Positions 26,940 to 38,242 of a stretch of DNA of 64,000 nucleotides are shown one piece after another. This DNA comes from Marasmius tenuissimus. Lineage: Eukaryota; Basidiomycota; Agaricomycetes; Agaricales; Marasmiaceae. The first letter of the stretch is position 1; each line of letters starts with the position of its first letter. The stretch lies in NCBI GenBank assembly GCA_029532415.1, contig JAQOTA010000071.1:372001-436000 (forward strand), in the 5' to 3' direction. The notes beneath the pieces were generated by a model. It saw nothing but the letters and a program-made list of their open reading frames with translations, was not told where the DNA came from and made no database searches. A program made the position numbers and the translations under genes.

Positions 26940-27599
26940 TCAAAAGAGAGAGAGGAAGTTATCGAGAAGAGAGGAGGGAGGGAGGGTATAAACGAATGCG
27001 GGGGGGAGGGGAAGGAGGGAAAGGAAAGACAAAGGTTGGAGTTGAGAAGAAACCTTGGTTGAACGTTCTTACTTATATATGTGGAGCGTTGGTTCCTGAA
27101 TCGATATCAATTCTCGCTGTCAATTCCGGTTAAGGAGATTCTCGGTGGGTTTCCGATTGACTGAATTAGGGACGTCTGGCTCCGGTGTCCTGGTAGTTAT
27201 GGCAAGCGGGAGGAAATGAGGCAGATACAAACGCTGGCAGCTGTGATTTTCATTTCATTATTGGGAGAAAATTAACGTTCATTTGTGCCAGGAGTTTGAC
27301 GATAAGACTTGGGATGAAGGACGCGGATAGAAGACAACAGCATGAGCGCCATAGGAGTCGCGAGAACTTGCCAATGTTCATATTGGCAGTTGGGCGCCAC
27401 TTCAACGTGGTACAGTCATTCTGGAAGAACGCTTTTCGACTGAAGAACCAGGTAGGCGAAGGTATTAGGCTCGGTTTCCCAGACAACCCAGCTTTGACAT
27501 CGACAGCGAAGAAAAAAAGATGGAGGCGCCGCCGGCGGATGTTGGGCGGGCGCTCGGCGCGACGTTTTCGCACGGTGCCTGACCAACAACCACGATGAC
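26940..27599. other. Divergent intergenic region between DUF1996 and ICT1-like genes
   Basis: Holds the promoters of both genes. On minus, a 'tataaacg' near 26990 follows a purine-rich stretch and could be the TATA element of the DUF1996 gene; this is tentative. The part 27440-27590 recurs at 35370-35520. Confidence 0.4.
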
Positions 27600-28291
27600 A
27601 TGCTGTCTAAATTTTTCGTGACTGGCTATCGAACTCGTCTTCCTTTACTCTCTAGAGCCTACAGTCAACAACTTCCAATTCCTCCCAACATCCCACTTCT
27701 AGAATCGCCGGAACATTCCGCTAAAGCACGCGCATGGATAACCCAATTCCAGCGAATACCTTCCATTCCACGAAAGCTGGTTCAGTTGTCATTTTCAGCT
27801 AGTTCCGGCCCAGGAGGACAGGTGCGATTCTCTTCTATGTCTATAGGTCGGACTAACCTTCCAAATCATAGCACGTCAACAGAACCAACTCGAAAGCAAC
27901 TCTTCGGTGTCCAGTCAACGCCGAGTGGATTCCACAATGGGCCCGACCTATCCTCGTTAAATCCCCTCAATACGCACCGTCAACCCACTCAATTCTAATT
28001 ACCTCGTCGGTATCGCGTTCACAACACCAGAACGTGGATGATTGTCTGTCCAAGGTCCGTCTCTGTTGTTTTATCTGCCCCCATAACCCGTGTTGATATA
28101 AAACCCTGCAGCTACAAACCCTCGTTCTCTCAGCTGCTTCCGCCGGCATCAGAAACGAAACACCAGAAGAACAGAAGAAAGTTGTAGAGGGCCACGAACG
28201 GGTAGCGAAGGAGCGAAAGAGGAAGGAAAAGTCGCAGAGGAGTGATGTGAAGAAGAGTCGAGGAAAATCGTATAAAGGGGCTTGGGATTGA
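27600..28291 (+). CDS. ICT1-type mitochondrial peptidyl-tRNA hydrolase (GGQ), intact copy
   Basis: Exons 27600-27821, 27872-28054 and 28112-28291 give 194 aa in frame. The N-terminus 'MLSKFFVTGYRTRLPLLSR' is Arg/Ser/Leu-rich with no acidic residues, as for a mitochondrial presequence. Next comes the class-I release-factor domain with the catalytic 'SSGPGGQ' ending exactly at the first intron, then 'SKATLRCPVNAEWIPQW' and 'SRSQHQNVDDCL'. The basic C-terminal tail ('KERKRKEKSQRSDVKKSRGK') is typical of ICT1/YaeJ and inserts into the ribosomal mRNA channel. Role by family: codon-independent release of peptides from stalled mitoribosomes. Decayed copies lie at 15640-16333 and 56835-57230. Confidence 0.88.
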
Positions 28292-29412
28292 CTCTCGTCG
28301 TCTCCCTCCCTCTTAACGACACTGGAACATCACCACTTCACACACCTCAGGCCGCTTCTCCACTCTCAACCAACGTGCAAAATGCCGGATCGACGAGACC
28401 TCGTGGGGAGGATTGTCGCAACACCAAGGGCTGGGCAAAGGAATGGTTGAGTCGACAGGTGGATACTCAGAAAGCATTGGTGGTTTGGGAACAGAAACTA
28501 TGCATTTGGGTGATTCGCCATATCTCGAAAGTCGTAACGCCCTCCCCCTCTTTCTCATCACCTCACCCACTACAAAACCCATCTCCTACGCCCGTTGCTC
28601 TTTTGTCACCTTGCTCTTCGACAAGCTACTCGCCGACGCTGTTACGGGAGACGGGGGATAGTCGAGTGTGTTGAGGTGGCACCTGCGTGGTCTTTGGGTA
28701 CTGTCAATCCTGGAGACACATACCCCCAATCTTGCTCGCCGCGTCCTCTTCCTTGCCCTCCGACTGCCAATCACTCGAACAGTCCACATAAGTTACCTTG
28801 TGCAGACGACGTATACGTATTCGAAGGACGAGTGATTTGGCGAGAACGAAGCGTGAAAAAGGTGTTCCCCGCCCGTTTCCTGTCCCGGGAATGTCTTTTC
28901 TAAGTTATCATAGTAACTATGAAGCTGTCAGTGCCACCGCTAGCGCAAAGGTGGAAGGGAACGGGAATGAGACATGAAATGCCTTGAAATTTCGGGCGTG
29001 ATAAGAGCGTGATAGTCTAGGAACAAGGTATGACTGTATTAGATTCACGGATACAGGTGCATAGTTGCTCTCAAGCATACTATTGGTGCCCACTCACAGA
29101 CTTCCAGGGGGAGCTGTGGAAAGGAACGAGCTCAATGTATGAATAAAGCTGAAAATATGGGAGAAGGTAAGTAGAAATCCAGAAACTCAGGACGAGCTTT
29201 CGTTATCCTGAAAAACAATGATTCTGCCATGAAAAGTGTGCAGTAGATATACCGTATGGTACAGAGATCGCGAGGAGAAAATTTCAAGAATTCAAATTGG
29301 TCAGGCAGGCCGCAAGCCGCAGAGACCCCACTATCACTGTGACTCCGAGAATTAGGTAAAATATATAGTTAATTGTACAGGTTTGCCAACATCCCGCTTC
29401 CCAACTCCCTCA
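28292..29412. other. Intergenic with a duplicated segment (28385-28660)
   Basis: No gene I can support. A segment of about 270 bp (aatcgacgagacctcgt... to the gctactcgccgac area) recurs in the same orientation at 56385-56655, with frame-breaking differences. It is probably a fragment of an older gene. The rest, to 29412, shows nothing recognisable. Confidence 0.45.
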
Positions 29413-32301
29413 ATGAGGTTTCCTTCCCATTCACTCGCGAATATGGATACTATGGACATGAACTTGGACAATAGTGAGGCGAGGTCACCGTCGGATTACT
29501 GCACACTTGACTGACCAATCTCTTCATGGTCTTTCGGTTGGATTGAAGGCCCTCTTGAAGTACACAGTTGCAATCGTCCTGGCTGTGATATAGGCTTTCG
29601 TGGAGAAGAGGAGTGCGAGCTGTACATCAGACCACAAAACTGGGAAGAGCGTGTGTATCCAGGTCTTCTCAGTCATACCGATACTTAGGGTCACGAACAG
29701 GTGACTCAGCTCCCCCGGTACCATATCCTACGAGTTGGATTGAGGAGGACACACCAGATATATCGAACCAGAGTCAACCTAGTGTAAAGAACGATCACAT
29801 CCGTGACGAGCGTAGAGCATTTCAAGACCGAGGCCACCGGCGATTTCCCCGTTCCTCCCGTAGAGACTGCTATGATGTCCTCAACGATGGAAACCAAAAC
29901 GATACCTATAACAACTCCCAAGGTGCGACCTAGTTGTTTATTCAATCAGTAAAGATAGACTTACTCTACCGCATATATAGTATACAGAAACCGTGTGAGT
30001 GTTGTACAGATCTAAACAGAAGCAACTATCGATATCCCGACCCTTTAGAGATACAAAAGGTCGCGCAACAGCGCAATGGTTAACGTTTACCTCTATGATC
30101 AAGTAGGAGGAACTCAACAGGAGAGGTGTGTCTGTCTTTTTACCACGCAAGTCCTACACTCAAAGCCCATGCCAAAGGTCTCCATCGGCAAGGGTGGCAC
30201 CGATTTCTCCGTCTAATCATCGTGCCGCTCGACCTTTCTCACAAGATACCCCTGCTTACCCCGTCCCCACATTACCTACCGAAGGGTCGTACGATCAGAA
30301 TCCGCCTCGTAGCTCTCCATTAGCGTGCAGGAACCCAGGTTCTCCGTCTACTAGTCACTTGCATGACACCGTTATCGACTGCGAGCCCACACCCTCCTAT
30401 GAACAAGATTCTCTGCAGCAGAACAAGGAAAAGAACCAGACGCGGACGCCAAGTGAACGTTATGAATCCCTGCTACTCAGATGTAAGCTTGGGTTTCCCC
30501 TCTGGAGACCCTCGCCTCGTTGCACTCCCTCCGGGAAATACATACCTGACATCGGAGATGTCGGAGTCTTGACCCATGATCTTCCCTTCAATACACTTTT
30601 TAGTGTAACCCAATCTCGGAACAGTCCAGCGAATAGAGACGGTATACCGGAGGGCGTCGACCCGCCGTGTGTTCTGAATCCGCGATCAATCGACGTCAAT
30701 CAGGAGTACCATCCACCGAAGGCGGCGTTCGTACAACCTCAAGATGCAATCTCAAGACAAAATCACGATCCAGCTGGCGATGCATCAAGGTACTAATTGT
30801 CCGTCCCTATCTTTTGTTTCTAACTCCATACTCATTTATTGTCTCGACACCGAGCAGTATTTTTAATTTTCATTTGACGGGAGCCGCGGGAGCCCTCTTG
30901 ATGCTGCCGCAAGGAGGCAAGCTACATACACTCGTCGCAACAACAGAATTCAAGAGACGCGTTCGACTCTACTGGCGACAATGGTATGAGTTTGCGGCTG
31001 ATCGGGTAGATCTTGATGAGGGTCAAGCTCTCTACCTTGTGACGGGATTTGAAAGGTGTTCAACGTGGGCGATGGCCGTATGGGACTCGACGACAAGCCA
31101 TGATCATGATGAAACGAGTTCATTGAAGCTGAGTGTTGTCGAATCTACCGGGGCCTGCTCATGGGCGTTCCCCCCTGCACGATGCACCACACAGTCATCG
31201 TCGACCAGTGCCAGTGGTAGTGTTCCCTGCGAAGATCAGCAAACCGTTTTCATCCGGGGGTTTTGGATAGACAGGTTTGATGGGAGTATTAGCTCGCGGT
31301 CGCCCGTCTTACTATCATCTCCACCGGGACAAGGAAAGGACGACAATAGCAACAACTCAAATTCTAGAGGAAGCAGCTCGCACGATCCTCCTTCCAACCC
31401 GCCATCCTCGGCCTATCCCTCGTTCTATGGTGGAGGCTCCGGGGCTTCGAACTTTCAATCGGACTTCCTGGATCCCTCGATCGACAAGTTACAGACTAAG
31501 GAGCTGGAGCTGAACCTGAGTATCTCCGATGGCGGTGAAGGCTCCGACGACGTACGTTCTCCCCCGGTCGCAACACTCCAAACAACTCTGAGACTCCTTT
31601 CCAGATTGCTCATCCTTGTAAAATCATCAACATGTTCGCCTTGGAGTTAATTTCAAAGGTCAAACCAGCTTTGTTAGACGCTGGATGTGTCGCCTTCTCC
31701 CACGACGAAGACTGGATTAGCATTATTCGAGACGTATGGATACATCCAAAGAAATTCTGTTCGCTGCCCTCATTAACGTTAATCCATGTTTACAGTCCGA
31801 TGAGGATTTCCCATCAAACTTCGAGATCGTCCAACGAATATGCTCCCAGTACAAGTTTACCATTGAAGGAGGTAAGTAGGTGTTCTGCCTGGGGCTCAAC
31901 TGGGAATCGACACTAAGCGAGCACCGACAATAGATGTCATATACACTGCATCTATGACCGATACAGAGAAAGAATTTCTCGAGAAACGCGAGACATCACG
32001 GTTTCAGAGGCAAGACAGTATGATTCCTGTGTTGGTGGTGTTTACGGTCAGCCCTACCACAGACGCGCTAGTGTCACAGCCAATCACCAGTACTTCCCAC
32101 AATGACCGCTTGATGCAATGGCTCAACAACACGAGCTCGTCTCTCACGCTGGAGGAAGTCGCGGGGACAATCGTTCAGGACAAGGTAGAAGTGGAAGTTG
32201 ATCTCAAAGAGGGTCTGGGGCTCCTGAGCGTTGAAGACTTCCGCTATGGGCTGTCTAGCACGGTATGTCCTTCTTTTTGCAGCCCAATCTATTGTCAATA
32301 A
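29413..32301 (+). CDS. Expanded-family protein, copy 3
   Basis: Exons 29413-29473, 29549-29650, an uncertain third exon ending 29922, 29981-29994 (14 nt), 30049-30125, 30178-30789, 30858-31551, 31605-31733, 31796-31871 and 31934-32262 or 32301. Phases agree from exon 4 on. The finger exon keeps the Cys pair ('SCNRPGCDIGF') but has lost the histidines. The start of exon 3 is doubtful: the in-frame acceptor would leave a 38-nt intron, so this copy may be decaying. The core is intact ('RYESLLLRCKLGFPLW', 'GALLMLPQGG', 'ALYLVTGFERCSTWAMA', 'HPCKIINMF', 'AFSHDEDWISI', 'VIYTASM'). It can end at a TAA near 32301. Alternatively it splices at 32262 into the forkhead/CCCH segment at 32341, which is in phase. 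Confidence 0.7.
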
Positions 32302-32340
32302 CAAGCCGCCGTTTGGGTAATTATTGGCGGACACCACCAG

Positions 32341-33783
32341 TCGTCGAGCAGCTCCGAGTCGCGAACATGTTCAACCTACCTGGACTACCGTGAACCCCAC
32401 GGGCTCACCTTTACGCAATCCCAATCACCTGGATCCTCAGACCGTGACCCTCACAACTCGCCACAGGTTTCAGCTCCAACCTCGACATACGTGGCTCCTT
32501 CGGATTCGAAGCGTGGTAGACCACCCACTCTTGGTGTGGATATTTCCTTGGCTGAGGCGGAGAGTCGTCTACGCCGAATTCATAATTTTCGCCCTGAAGT
32601 TCCGCTCGCGCTGAGCTCGATTCCTGACCCACCCCCTTCGGATATGCAGCTCGACACTCTAGTGCAGATTGCAATATGGTCGAGTCCCCAGAGGAGGCTG
32701 CTGGCTTCCGAAATTTACGCAGCTATCGAAGAGAGATTTCGTTCGTTTTCAGGGGTGGCGAATCAGCTGTGGCGAGTGAGTTTGAGCCAGTCGTCCCGAC
32801 ACCTCCGACAATTACTGATGCAGAGTTGTTGTCTGCTAGAGATCTGTTCGTCATATGTTGTCTTTCAAGCAGGCCTACGTGAAATCTCGGGATAAGGACC
32901 ACTCGGGTCACCGATTCTGGCAACTTGACTACGACCACTTGGATCACGGATATAAACGTGAAAGAAAAAGAGGCTCGGGTAACTCGAGAACTCCAGGAAA
33001 GAAGGCCCAAAAGACGCGAGAGGACTCTCCAGATTCATACGTCCCATCTTCTTCACGGACTGCGCACCCTATTCAGCTATCGACAGCAAAGAATCTCTCG
33101 CACATACCCTGCAAGTTTTTCAAAGTCGGTTCATGCACTGCTGGATCATCGTGTCCTTTCTCTCACAGCGCTCCCGAACCCGGAGCTCAAAAGGATGCCT
33201 GTGCATGGTTCGTAAAGGGAAATTGTAAATTTGGTCACAAGTGCGCTTTGGCCCATGTGTTGCCCGGCCAGTCAATGTCGATGGATCGGAAGAATAAAAA
33301 AGCTGCTCAGGTTGCTGCAGGAGGAGGGAGGTATGATTCTAAGAGCTCCGGTAGAGCAGGGAGACGTGACACTCAAGGTGAATTGCTCTTTCATTCTGAT
33401 GCACTTGCTTGCTCATATTCACTGCTCAAGTAGGACGCTCGCCGGCTCTCATTTCGTCGCTCAAAGCTAGCATAACCCCTTCAGCCCCTGCACCAGCCGT
33501 CAAGGACACAGATTTTGCTTCGCTTGGTGTCCTTGACGAGAACTCGAAACTTCTGAGCGCATCTGCACACGGCATACAACCCTCCACGTCTTAAAGCGGC
33601 CCGGACACTGACGACAAGCCAGCGCCATCCACCGAGATCACCGGGGCGAAAGAGGTACCGTCTACGCCTGCAAAATCCATCTCTCCTCCCCTTCCTGTCT
33701 CTTCACCCGGCGTGTGGACCGAGAGCACTCGCGAGTCGCCAGCATCGGGAACGGCGAACGATTCAGGCCCTATCGGCTGGTAA
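32341..33783 (+). CDS. Forkhead plus double CCCH zinc-finger segment, possibly fused to copy 3
   Basis: Exons 32341-32775, 32840-33377 and 33431-33594 are in frame with each other and, through a GTATGT...CCAG intron (32263-32340), with copy 3. The first half is a forkhead winged-helix domain: 'QIAIWSSPQRRLLASEIYAA', 'RSVRHMLSFKQAYVK' (recognition helix, across an intron) and 'FWQLDYDH'. The second half has two C-x7-C-x5-C-x3-H fingers: 'CKFFKVGSCTAGSSCPFSH' and 'CAWFVKGNCKFGHKCALAH', matching the Lee1/Cps3-like fungal CCCH family. These domains normally belong to separate proteins, so this is a chimera. A TAA at 33592-33594 stops the frame, but the same frame continues open for 62 codons of Pro/Ser-rich text to a stop at 33781-33783, suggesting a nonsense mutation. 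Confidence 0.6.
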
Positions 33784-33845
33784 TCGACACTAGTTTTTTG
33801 TAAGTTTGGGCCTAGGGTCTTGACTCCCTCAACCTATCCTCGGAC

Positions 33846-33975
33846 CTCAGCTTATCCTTAACTTAACTCAAGTAGATATCAGTGCAAATAAATATTAAAG
33901 GGTCGTTTTGTGAGTTAACTTAAGGGAGCCGGAGAGGTAACTTAAGGAAGTGTTAAAGAAGGATAAGAGAGAGAT
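33846..33975. repeat. Short inverted-repeat sequence
   Basis: 'ccttaacttaactca' near 33855 is mirrored by 'tgagttaacttaagg' near 33920, with further cttatcctt/aaggataag copies outside. AT-rich and non-coding; possibly a tiny MITE. No target duplication confirmed. Confidence 0.35.
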
Positions 33976-34034
33976 CTCTTAACTTGTAAGGAGCTCGAGT
34001 TGGAGCGAAGACAACTTAGGGGAGAAATTGAGGG

Positions 34035-34651
34035 GGGTGCATCGTTCAGGATGTATGTATGTATCTGAAGATTATTTTCTTTTACTGCTCTCCTTGACAC
34101 TTCACAGTCTAATGAGAAGTTTTTAACCAGAAACGAAATCATCCGAAAAATATGTTACCAGTTCAAGTTCACCATCGAAGGAGGTAAGTGGTGTTGTGTC
34201 TGGGACTCTCCGCATCGTTACTCAAGGAGCTTTGGCAATAGATGTCATATACACTACGCCCATCATGATGAGCGATTTGAATAATGAAATTTTTGAGAAA
34301 CGCGAGGAATCACGGCTTCAATAGAGTCGAGACAATGTGATACCCGTGCTGGTAGTATTTGCGGACATGGACAACACCGCGATCAGCCCCGCCACCACGC
34401 CAGTCCCGTCTTCGAGAATCATCGACTCCTTTCAACCATCGACTACGGCTGCCTGGGTGACGAGTCGGACTACGTCGATTGCGAGCAGCTTTGGCAGCGC
34501 GACTGTCGTGGATTCATCTGATTATCCTGTCGAGGAGAAGGATTCCAGTCGGACAAAGATGAGCCCATTCATGCCTTATCCTCTCGACCTAGAGTTTGAA
34601 GTCACCAGCGAGACCACGTTAACCCGCCCAGCCGCTGATGAGGACCGTTAG
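34035..34651 (+). pseudogene. Expanded-family remnant, copy 4 (3' exons only)
   Basis: Matches the last three exons of copies 1-3: a trace of the 'DWISIIRD' exon end and its gtatgt donor (about 34035-34060), the exon 'NEIIRKICYQFKFTIEGG' (about 34109-34183), and a last exon beginning 'VIYTTPIMMSD' near 34242. A TAG follows 'EESRLQ' at about 34322. Downstream the frame continues open with 'VIPVLVVFAD', shared with copy 3 ('MIPVLVVFT'), to 34651. Everything upstream of these exons is missing. Confidence 0.7.
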
Positions 34652-34690
34652 CTCGGACGACGTATACTTAGGCTTTTGCTGCCACTGCCA

Positions 34691-35286
34691 GTGTTCTCAC
34701 ACGGGGCACCAACCAGAATTTCACGGTCGTAAAACTGGATTCGGGAACTGTAGAGGTTAACCGGCCCGATAAATCACCTCGTTCCCTTTGTGTAAAGGTA
34801 CACCCCAGCGAAGGAAAAGGCTGAGGTTTTGTAATTGCTAACTTGATGAATTTACGAAGGCATATCTCAAAGATTACGTAGTAATAATCAGTTCGATTCC
34901 CATATGATAAAATTGTTGTGGAAACACAATGCCCGTTTACGAGGCGGCGTTCCGGCCCTTAGCGCTGCTCAGGTACCCGTAATGCAAGCCTTTTTAAAGT
35001 ACCATTTTGCGCCGCTAGGGGCCGGGACACTGCCTTAGAAACGGGCATTGTGTTTCCACAAAGAAATTATCGGTCGGGAATCAAGAATTTTATCGCTAGA
35101 TAGTCGGTAAGATACACCTTCGTGAATTCATCAAGTTGGCAACCACGAAACCTCAGCCTTTTCCTTCGTTGAGGTGTAGATTTACTGGATGGGTAAGACA
35201 TGATTTATCTGTTCGGTTAACATCCATAGTTCCCGAATCCAATTTCACGGCCATGAAATTCTGCTCGGCGCCCCGTGTCAGACAAC
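34691..35286. mobile_element. Fold-back element with ~270-bp inverted arms
   Basis: The two halves are inverted copies around a centre near 34985. Examples: 'gcgaaggaaaaggctgaggt' near 34810 mirrored near 35150, 'acacaatgcccgttt' near 34928 and 35045, and 'acggggc' at the outer ends. Arm identity is roughly 75-80% by eye. No open frame. Typical of a non-autonomous fold-back or MITE-type DNA transposon. Confidence 0.7.
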
Positions 35287-35369
35287 TTGACACCAGAGCC
35301 ATTCCTTCGTAGCCTTACCCCACCCCACCCCACACATCACCATAGTACTGCTCCTGTACTGAGTACTGA

Positions 35370-35520
35370 AGAACAGGATAGACGAAGGTATTAGGCTCGG
35401 TTTTCCAGACAACCCAGCTTTGACATCGACAGCAAAGAAAGGTCGGACGTTGCAAGGGCGGGCGCTCGCGCGACGTTTTTGCACGGTGCCTGACCTGGAC
35501 CACCGACCAGTGGAATGCGC
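35370..35520. repeat. Fragment of ICT1-like gene 5' flank
   Basis: Nearly identical to 27440-27590 (gaaggtattaggctcggttt...cccagctttgacatcgacag...cacggtgcctgacc), without the gene itself. A relic of segmental duplication. Confidence 0.75.
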
Positions 35521-35777
35521 AATCCCGGTTCTGAGAGCGTGCGCTTAGTCAGCAATATCTTCGCAGGGGGCGGGTCGCAGACGCGGCTAATTTGACCTCT
35601 GACTTTCGATAAAGGATATCTTCGTTTGAAAGTCGGTAAATATGGTAAAAATTACTGTAATGGAAAGGGTAAAGCAATAGTTTCGATATATCCAATATCT
35701 GTGAGAACCTGTTAGTCGGAAGTCCTTGTAGGACCCCTGGCAATACCGCCAAACACTGGGGGCATTTTTCTGTCAAG

Positions 35778-36057
35778 TACTGTACCATTTCGAGTAATTC
35801 GTCATGGGGTGGGACATGTGACCGTTCCGACCGAAATTTTGGATTCGGCATATCCCTCCGGGACCTGGGACATGCCGAAAAATTTCGGCGATTTTGCAGC
35901 TGAGAGGGGACCCGAACCGTTTTTTGCCCAAAGTTGTCGGCCCAACGAAAATTTGGTTTCGGCAGACCAGCCTGGGACACGTGATACTGCGTGACATTTG
36001 GGCTCAACAAGAGGGTCCGTGACCCGTGACTGTTGTTTTATTCGAAATGGTACAGTA
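35778..36057. mobile_element. Possible 280-bp MITE with TACTGTACCATTTCGA ends
   Basis: tactgtaccatttcga at 35778 is repeated inverted at the right end (tcgaaatggtacagta, ending 36057). The outermost TA on each side could be a TA target duplication of a Tc1/mariner-related non-autonomous element. The inside is non-coding and contains repeated 'cgggac' and 'ttcggc' words. Confidence 0.5.
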
Positions 36058-36179
36058 GGGCATCGTAAGGACACCAGCGCGCCATTCCCCGACTCCCCGA
36101 GAACGAGACACCAAACATCAAGAAGTCAAAGACGTAGTCCTCGTATATTCATCGAGCGTATTACAACAGATCGTGATCA

Positions 36180-37100
36180 AAGAACTTGTTAAGTGATTCA
36201 AGGATTATTGTTACGGAGAAAATTGATAGAAGAACCCTGCCGACAACGTGGCTAGGTACTTGTCGTTCATGCAGAAGCAAATTACAGTCCTGGAGGGGCA
36301 AGGCCAATCGTTCGGTACATGGACCGTGACGACGAACCAAGAAACGCTGGCCCTTGTAATCCAGGAACGCTCGATCTAAGAAAGTCAATCAGGATTCAGT
36401 AATAGGTCCCTGAACAACAAGCTGCGATGCTTACCTCCAACGTCGAGACGTTGAACGTCAAGATGAAATCCTTTAACAGGTTCTTCAAGTACCAGCTAAA
36501 GTAGGTTCGGGGACGGTTTTTGTTCGATTCCACGTCAGGCTTTAGCGCGATCGCACAATTAATTTTGTGTTCCATCATCTCGATAAGTGGATTCGCCGCC
36601 GACAGAGCGGTGTGGTTCATCCCTAAATATCTACTGCAAAGAAGTTTAAGATGTATAGGGAATGACGGTCCACACGAAGGAGTACTCACGGCGCAGGCAA
36701 CAGCACAGCGTCCCCCACGGGCAAAGGGTAGAACCAGTCATAAGAGCCCCGGTTGAACGACGTGTTGTACTCGACAAGAGCGTCCGAGATAAACCCTCCA
36801 ATCGTGGTATTGAAGAGTGTGGGCGCTCGGTTCTCAAATCCCAACAACAGATCTTCAGCTTGAAGCGCACTTGAGCAGTTCCTCATTAGGAACTGGCATA
36901 TCACCGTACAGTGATTTGATTGTTCACAGTATTCCAGAAAACTTGATCAAGGTGCTGGAAAAATCATCGAGAGAGCATTGCATCCACATTGGCGAGCGAC
37001 CATTAATTTCTAATTCAACCATAGTTCCGACGGTGGTCATATTGGACGCACGAAGGACGGAGATGACAGTCAAGGTCAAAGAGCTCTATTGAAATTCGCC
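36180..37100 (-). pseudogene. Decayed multi-exon gene of unknown function
   Basis: On minus, clear coding islands are joined by good splice sites. About 36904-36688 encodes 'LLLGFENRAPTLFNTTIGGF'. A GTGAGT...GCAG intron follows, then 'YLGMNHTALSAANPLIEMM' and 'FILTFNVSTLE' to a GTAAGC donor near 36434. After about 36380 comes 'DRAFLDYKGQRFLVRRHG' and a hydrophobic stretch 'VLLSIFSVTIILESL', possibly transmembrane. The last junction does not keep the frame and the upstream join near 36920 is broken, so I treat it as a remnant. No family recognised. Confidence 0.45.
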
Positions 37101-37878
37101 TGAGGAGTTGCGGTTCGAGTCCCTAACTACAGAGTCACGAGATTTAATCACGTGCGGATTTTCTTGCGTGGTTTGACGATCGAAAGGCAACAAAGCCCTC
37201 CTCTCTAAAGAGAGTCGGGGATGATGTGTTGGTGTCAAGTGTGTCTGAACCTGAAATGGACCATTAAACAAAGATTCTCTAAGTCCCCCCAAGGTGCAAC
37301 AACCATTGTTTGGACTTGGCTTGGACCTGGCCCACTTGACACCACCACGACATGTCCTACTTGACAGAAAAATGCCCCCAGTGAAACCTATGGTCCTGGG
37401 AGGGGCCGTTTTTATCTGGATCCCAAAAAGGAAATCTTATCTGCACTTTGCATCATACCTCACCCGTAGCCCGTTTTTATCCAGACCTACACCCAGACAA
37501 ACGTATAATATACCCCCGCATCCCCGAGAGTCCTCCTAGCTTTCCCAATTTTTCTCGCCAGGACGTGTTGATGGGTTTTCTGTAGTAAAATATTATACGT
37601 AGATTGAATTCCTCTTCTGACTCATCAGATACATCTTCTGTAGCCTGAAGGCGCAGAATGTCAAAAATTTCACAATGTAGATTATCATTGATCTATCGAT
37701 AACTAGATAAGATTATAGTTGGCGCTGGCCCAGTGAGAGGAGCACGCAGGTTTGCTTCCTGCAGCCTGCCCTTTATCTGGACAGGGTCAGACCTCCGCCG
37801 AACCTTCTGTTTTTATCCAGGAAATAGCCCCAGAGACCCCCAGAAATTTGCCTCAATTTTATCCGGAAGGGGGCATAG
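37101..37878. other. Non-coding, repeat-like
   Basis: No gene. Words such as 'gtttttatctgga/gtttttatccag' occur several times (about 37410, 37470, 37770 and 37810), hinting at an old element. It ends where the first copia LTR begins. Confidence 0.35.
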
Positions 37879-38199
37879 TGATGAGCCGGCATGACGCCTA
37901 GCGCAGAGGACTACAACATGGCTACACTACTACTTACCAGAGAGAAGTTTAGAGAGGTAGAGGCGAGACGTAGAAGCTCAAGCACACTGTAGATTCAAGT
38001 AGAGAACTACAAGCTTATATACATATAGATACAATAGAGTTACCATATAGGGACAACAATAGAAATTGTACATATGAGCATAATGAAAAATGAAGAATGG
38101 AACAATAGCGAATGCATTGTCCTGCATAATACAATGGCGGGAAGTATGAACCGGGACTTCGGATATACCGGGATCTAATTATAGTCCACAGATTCAACA
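37879..38199 (-). repeat. Element 1, 3' LTR
   Basis: 321 bp; on minus it starts TGTTGAATC and ends GGCTCATCA. The U3 start differs from that of the 5' LTR, while the rest is about 90% identical. Confidence 0.8.
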
Positions 38200-38242
38200 C
38201 ACCCCCTCGCTAAGTGCAGCTGAAAAAGCGCATCTGAGCGAA

